From NCBI GenBank assembly GCA_964019335.1, contig OZ025651.1:1-64000 (forward strand): a stretch of 64,000 nt of DNA, read 5' to 3'. A model generated the notes under the pieces. That model saw nothing but the letters and a program-made list of their open reading frames with translations, ran no database searches and had not been told where the DNA came from. Shown here in pieces: positions 60,474-64,000 of the stretch. Every line of letters starts with the position of its first letter. The first letter of the stretch is position 1. The translations under genes and the position numbers were made by a program. Source of the DNA: Diplonema japonicum (taxonomy: Eukaryota; Euglenozoa; Diplonemea; Diplonemida; Diplonemidae).

Positions 60474-61586
60474 TTACAACTCAATGTCGCTCATCTCGGC
60501 AGCATGAATCTCCATGGAATCAGAGGGACGGCTTGCCAGACTTCTCGTGAATTTGACATTTCTACGTCGTTTGACGACAACAGCCGCAACTACACCAACC
60601 ACAAGGCACCCAACAGCGAGAGATACAAATAGATACACAGACGGCTCGGAAGACGAACCATTTGAAGGCGTGGGTACCACACCAGAAGGACTGGGGACCC
60701 CACGGGTGTATACCTCGGTAAAGGCATCAATGGAGAAAGAAGTGATGAAATCGAAGGAAGAAACAGTCACACGCAGCTGCTCCGCAAGGAAGCTACCATG
60801 CGAAGCTGGGATGAAGGTACCACGCGGGATTGTCACGACAAGAAGAATCTTGAAAGGAGCGATCGACACAACGGGTTCGGTAGCAGCTGGCATGGGGTGC
60901 GGTTGGCATGTTGCGTTGACCCACCTGCAAACCACGGACTTTGTGCAAAAATCGAGCCCCGCCAGTGTGAAGGCAGCACAGTGATCACCGATATTGTCGA
61001 TCTCACCCCCACACCACTCCCCTGTAGCTGCACAGTGTGTTGTGTAGTTGAATTTATTCGAAGTGAGTTCAGTCGCGAACCATGCCTCTTCGATGAACGT
61101 GCTGATCTGGTTTCGAATCTCCACAACAATGTGCCGTTCGAGTTCAACAGGAGCCTTGTGGAAGTACATCACCATTGCTGCTGTGATGTCTGTTAACAAC
61201 GGTTCGACATCTGTGCAAGATGGTTCGCATGTGGCGCATAATGGGGCAGCCGCAGCCCCGCACCCTTCTTGAAGATGCTGTGCCGAGCAGGAGGTTGTTG
61301 CACCGTAGCACAGACAGGAGGAGTTGCCTGAAAAGGTCCTGCCGCACTGGTAGCCTTCCTGCCCGTTGATGCATTCTTCAAACCCGTTCTGTATTTTGCA
61401 GATTTCTCCTTTTATGGACTTCGGTAGGTTCTCATACTCGCCTATGATGCAGCCTATGCTTGTCCAGCTGCAGTAGTCCAGGCCGCTTTCCCCGCTGCAC
61501 ACGGTTTCGTTCTGTGCATTGCATAGTACTGTGTAGTCTTCTAAGATATCTGCTAGCATTGCTATTATAGTTAGGTGTATGAGCAT
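60474..61586 (-). CDS. Type I membrane protein with cysteine-rich ectodomain, unrecognised
   Basis: About 370 aa from the Met at 61586 (MLIHLTIIAMLADILEDYTV), which gives a signal-like N-terminus. The ectodomain has about 20 cysteines, many in pairs within the first 200 residues (CSGESGLDYCSWTSIGCIIG, CLCYGATTSCSAQHLQEGCG), and several N-glycosylation sequons. A membrane helix near the end (LFVSLAVGCLVVGVVAAVVV) is followed by the basic stop-transfer KRRRNVK and a short tail with SMEIHAAEMSDIEL. A Ser/Pro linker precedes the helix. Likely a surface or endomembrane glycoprotein; no family recognised. Confidence 0.7.
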   Translation of the reverse strand: MLIHLTIIAMLADILEDYTVLCNAQNETVCSGESGLDYCSWTSIGCIIGEYENLPKSIKGEICKIQNGFEECINGQEGYQCGRTFSGNSSCLCYGATTSCSAQHLQEGCGAAAAPLCATCEPSCTDVEPLLTDITAAMVMYFHKAPVELERHIVVEIRNQISTFIEEAWFATELTSNKFNYTTHCAATGEWCGGEIDNIGDHCAAFTLAGLDFCTKSVVCRWVNATCQPHPMPAATEPVVSIAPFKILLVVTIPRGTFIPASHGSFLAEQLRVTVSSFDFITSFSIDAFTEVYTRGVPSPSGVVPTPSNGSSSEPSVYLFVSLAVGCLVVGVVAAVVVKRRRNVKFTRSLASRPSDSMEIHAAEMSDIEL

Positions 61587-62568
61587 TCTTTTTAGTTCTG
61601 TCCGTTCTCCCTGCTCACGCCCCTCCCTCCTTCCCTCCCGGCCTGGTGAAAGATTCAAGGTATTGTTGTAAAGATATTCTTGGTATATTTCTTTCTCACA
61701 TTCTTTTTTTTAAAAAAGAGGGGGGAGGGGGGTGAAGTCATGAAACAAAAAAGGGGGTGGGGGGGGAAACTGGTACACCTTTGCTTTTTTTTTTTCTTCT
61801 CTTTTTCTTTCTTTTTCGTTTTTTTTTTTCAGCTAATTTTGGTTTCAAAAATAAAAAAACGCGGAGTTCTGGGAATAGATACGGAAAAATAAAATTAAAA
61901 AAAAGGGCAAAAAAAAAATCGCTACGATGAGAGAAGTGTTAACAACGACCCATCCACAAAAAAAATGCACTATGTTAAAGCAGAGGTGTGATACCTCTTA
62001 CCTTGCCCGCCACTACTTTTGCCGGCAAAAAAAAAAAAAAAAAAAAGGGAAATCGTAAGAACACGGGCAGTAAAATTGAAACGCGGGCAGAATTAAACAC
62101 ACAAAAAAAAACACTTTTTTTTTCTTTCTTTTCTTCGAAATCGTTCTATTTATTTTCTTTTTCTTCAATGGGGGGGGGGGGGAGAAAGCTATTACAGCAT
62201 TTGATATAACGTTCCAACGCCAACGAACTAGTTGTTACAACCTTTGTATAATAATAAAAGGCAAATCCTAAAGGCTTTCGAGAGAAATACTAATAGAAAG
62301 AGAGAAATGAAGAACTGCACCCACGGCCTTCTTAATCATCACTGAACACTTTTGCATGATTTCCATCCCCTCCCTCCCCTCACAGGACTTGGGTGTTTTC
62401 TTTTTCTTTTTTCTCTTTTCTTTTTTTTCTTCTAAATTGCTACGAAAATTTAAAAAAAAAAAAAAAAGTTGGCGGTAAGTAAGTAATTTCTTTTTTTTTT
62501 TTTTATTCCACCAATTTGTCATGTGAGTCACTCTACTGCTGCTCCTGAGCAAGACCTAAGCAGAGTTA

Positions 62569-62616
62569 GTTATGAAAATCTTTATTCTGCATTACGACAT
62601 AAAGGTTTTCATTAAC
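62569..62616. other. Imperfect inverted repeat, stem about 17 bp
   Basis: GTTATGAAAATCTTTAT and ATAAAGGTTTTCATTAAC can pair with one bulge and one G-T wobble, closing a short loop. It lies in an otherwise low-complexity gap. May be part of an RNA gene, a terminator-like fold, or a small mobile-element relic. Confidence 0.35.
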
Positions 62617-62739
62617 TCACTCAGAGTGGGACAAAGATAAACTGTATTGGTTAGAGTCGGGGGAAAAAAAAAAAGAAGAAAAAAAAAAAAAGAGAAAACT
62701 GGCCGTTGTTTGTACGTGTTGGGGAAAAATCTGGAGAAA

Positions 62740-62812
62740 CTTATAAAACCCGCAAACACATTGCCAATGTTCCTCTTTTGTTTAGACTGGTCAAAGAAGT
62801 CTCGTTCTTACA
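62740..62812. ncRNA. Conserved noncoding block, copy 2; includes a 12-nt complement of the left-end repeat
   Basis: CTTATAAAACCCGCAAACAC then ATTGCCA is nearly the same as 38887-38913. Downstream, TTTTGTTTAGACT...AGTCTCGTT can form a small hairpin after a T/U-rich site and precedes an A run. Positions 62746-62757 (AAACCCGCAAAC) are complementary to one and a half units of the GGGTTTGC array. Confidence 0.4.
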
Positions 62813-63020
62813 AAAAAAAAAAGAGAAAACAAAGATAACTACATCATGTTCTTGTTTTCTTTTCTTCTTTTCTCTTTTTTAAGATTTCATTTAAAAAATT
62901 AAAGGGAATGTAACAAAAAACTTAGGGGAAAAAAAAAAGAAAGCCTCGATTTAAAAAGAAATAGAATAAAAAAATCCTTCTTTTTTTTCTCTCTCTTCCT
63001 TTTTTATCATTTCTTTTTTA

Positions 63021-63096
63021 TCATTTCTTTTTGCAACTGCATCGCGAATCCCACAACTCTTTCAGCACCTGTGTTTTAAATATTTTGTCGTTCCAG

Positions 63097-63151
<55 letters not shown>

Positions 63152-63226
63152 ACACCTGAACAACATAAGGCATCACAATGTCGCTGTTCTTATGCTTCCA
63201 CGCAAGTTCGATCGCGACATCAGGCT

Positions 63227-63259
<33 letters not shown>

Positions 63260-64000
63260 TTTCCCTTCTTTTTTGGGGCGTTGCAAAACAAACCTCCGCT
63301 ATCTCGTAGCAAGTGTACAAAGTAGCTGCAAAGCACTCATGAAGCCCGTTGTCCATAAATGTGTTCAAGAGCTCGCTCACTGTCTTGGAATCGCCTGACT
63401 CCAAGGCGTACTGAATGGCATCTTGGTAGAGTTTGTCCTCAAGGGCTGTTTCTATGGCAGAGGAGTGCTTGCCCGACTGAGCATGGATCCATGATGCAAC
63501 CCTCCTCAGCTCCATGAGAGGGTGGGTTGACAAAGAGGTGCAGAGATTCTGGCGGTCAAAGTTTGTGTACGAAGACAGCGAGTCGCGCAGAGCCTCGTAG
63601 TCTTCCTCTTCGATGTACACCTCATTGATGGCCTCGTTCACAGTTTTGCTGTTGATCTTCTGCACTGTCTTCAGCCATTCCACGATGAGCCCCACGTTGT
63701 TGTGCCTCTGCACGGCGAGCACCACCCTCTCGGGGTTCACCCTGTTCGAGATTGAAAATAAAAAGTCAGACAGCAGGTCCGGGTGGCACGTCATGTACAG
63801 CGAGATACCTGAGTAGATGTGGTCGATGACCGTCGCCTTCCCGCAGGACTCCTTGAACACTTCATGGGTCCACGAGGTGCTCGGGTGATCCAGCATCACT
63901 GACAGCGCCGAGTCCCATGCCTCGTTGTACGTGTGCAAATACCTCGCCTCGCCCCACAGGTGCTGCACCTCGCACGCACGCAGCATCTCTACTCGGTTCA
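63021..64000 (-). CDS. CLTC: Clathrin heavy chain, 3' part (gene continues past the right edge)
   Basis: Coat protein of endocytic and trans-Golgi vesicles; only the distal leg and the C-terminus are in the window. Helical repeats resemble CHCR units: HLWGEARYLHTYNEAWDSAL, VNEAINEVYIEEEDYEALRD, TALEDKLYQDAIQYALESGD and ECFAATLYTCYEIAE. Splicing across 63225-63293 (69 nt) joins to PDVAIELAWKHKNSDIVMPY, as in other clathrin heavy chains, and across 63069-63155 (87 nt, with a T54 run on this strand) to VLKELWDSRCSCKKK and a stop. The end is shorter than usual: no Gln/Pro-rich tail and no QLMLT-type motif. The frame is open to the window edge. Confidence 0.9.
63097..63150. repeat. A54 run inside a clathrin intron
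   Basis: About 54 consecutive A on the plus strand, that is T54 on the coding strand, within the last intron of the clathrin gene directly after the GTGTG donor. A second run of about 26 T lies in the previous intron (63230-63256). Confidence 0.9.

Larger units (their letters stand above)
61587..63020. other. Long AT-rich gap with conserved block and hairpin
   Basis: 1.4 kb of A/T tracts and G runs with no protein gene. Two islands of non-repetitive sequence stand out: 62520-62640 (hairpin) and 62700-62812 (conserved block). Confidence 0.5.

Noticed and set aside
1-64000. CRISPR arrays, bacterial operons, insertion sequences
   Set aside because: Introns, eukaryote-specific proteins and the absence of spacer-repeat arrays or transposase genes rule these out.

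Overview
The window is nuclear DNA of a flagellated unicellular eukaryote (protist) that I cannot name. Evidence for a eukaryote: GT–AG introns, eL22, Sec24, clathrin heavy chain, signal peptidase SPC25, kinesin, an axonemal dynein intermediate chain, calmodulin, a TEY-type MAP kinase, an ELO elongase and a sterol C24-methyltransferase. The axonemal dynein chain implies a motile flagellum. Codon use fits the standard code, with TAA, TAG and TGA all ending genes. Coding DNA is of moderate GC, whereas intergenic DNA is dominated by A/T tracts and runs of G.

Layout. Positions 1-330 are a perfect 8-bp tandem array (GGGTTTGC)n that runs off the left edge. From 1038 to the right edge I call 33 protein genes, and all 33 are on the minus strand, reading toward the array. 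Gaps are often only 24-200 nt; about fifteen gaps exceed 300 nt. In order: peptidyl-tRNA hydrolase, a GT77-like glycosyltransferase, an O-fucosyltransferase-like protein, calmodulin-like protein, a purple-acid-phosphatase-like membrane protein, a four-domain EEEE calcium channel, a giant coiled-coil/beta-repeat protein, an IQ protein, a kinesin, sterol methyltransferase, two membrane proteins, ELO, eL22, a DHHC-family protein with lost zinc ligands, IC140/WDR63-like dynein intermediate chain, a small coiled-coil protein, Sec24, an SMP lipid-transfer protein, ALKBH1-like dioxygenase, two uncharacterised proteins, zf-HIT, a vWA protein, a MAP kinase, a small Cys-containing protein, two tandem Cys-loop channels, SPC25, a MINPP-like phosphatase, a secreted double NTF2-like protein, a cathepsin, a type I membrane protein, and the 3' end of clathrin heavy chain.

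Most introns are very short (27-63 nt), with GTATGT/GTGTGT-like donors and a CTAAC/ATAAC-like motif near the 3' end. Many genes are only recognisable after splicing; I located about 28 introns and joined the coding parts. The exception is a 733-nt intron in sec24 that carries an opposite-strand ORF. Many start codons are preceded by a pyrimidine tract ending in YAG. With the one-strand layout this suggests polycistronic transcription with trans-splicing, although 5'-UTR cis-introns would look similar.

Most striking: two neighbouring pentameric Cys-loop channels with an anion-type Pro-Ala-Arg motif before the pore helix carry a pair of EF-hands in the cytoplasmic TM3-TM4 loop. They are near-identical over about 1.43 kb, intron included, except for a 48-nt patch in the extracellular domain and different ends. 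With the EEEE calcium channel, calmodulin, IQ protein and flagellar dynein/kinesin genes, the window is rich in calcium-signalling and flagellar functions; co-functioning is inference. Noncoding DNA holds two pairs of conserved blocks that may be RNA genes or their promoters, and two opposite-strand degenerate coding-like segments.
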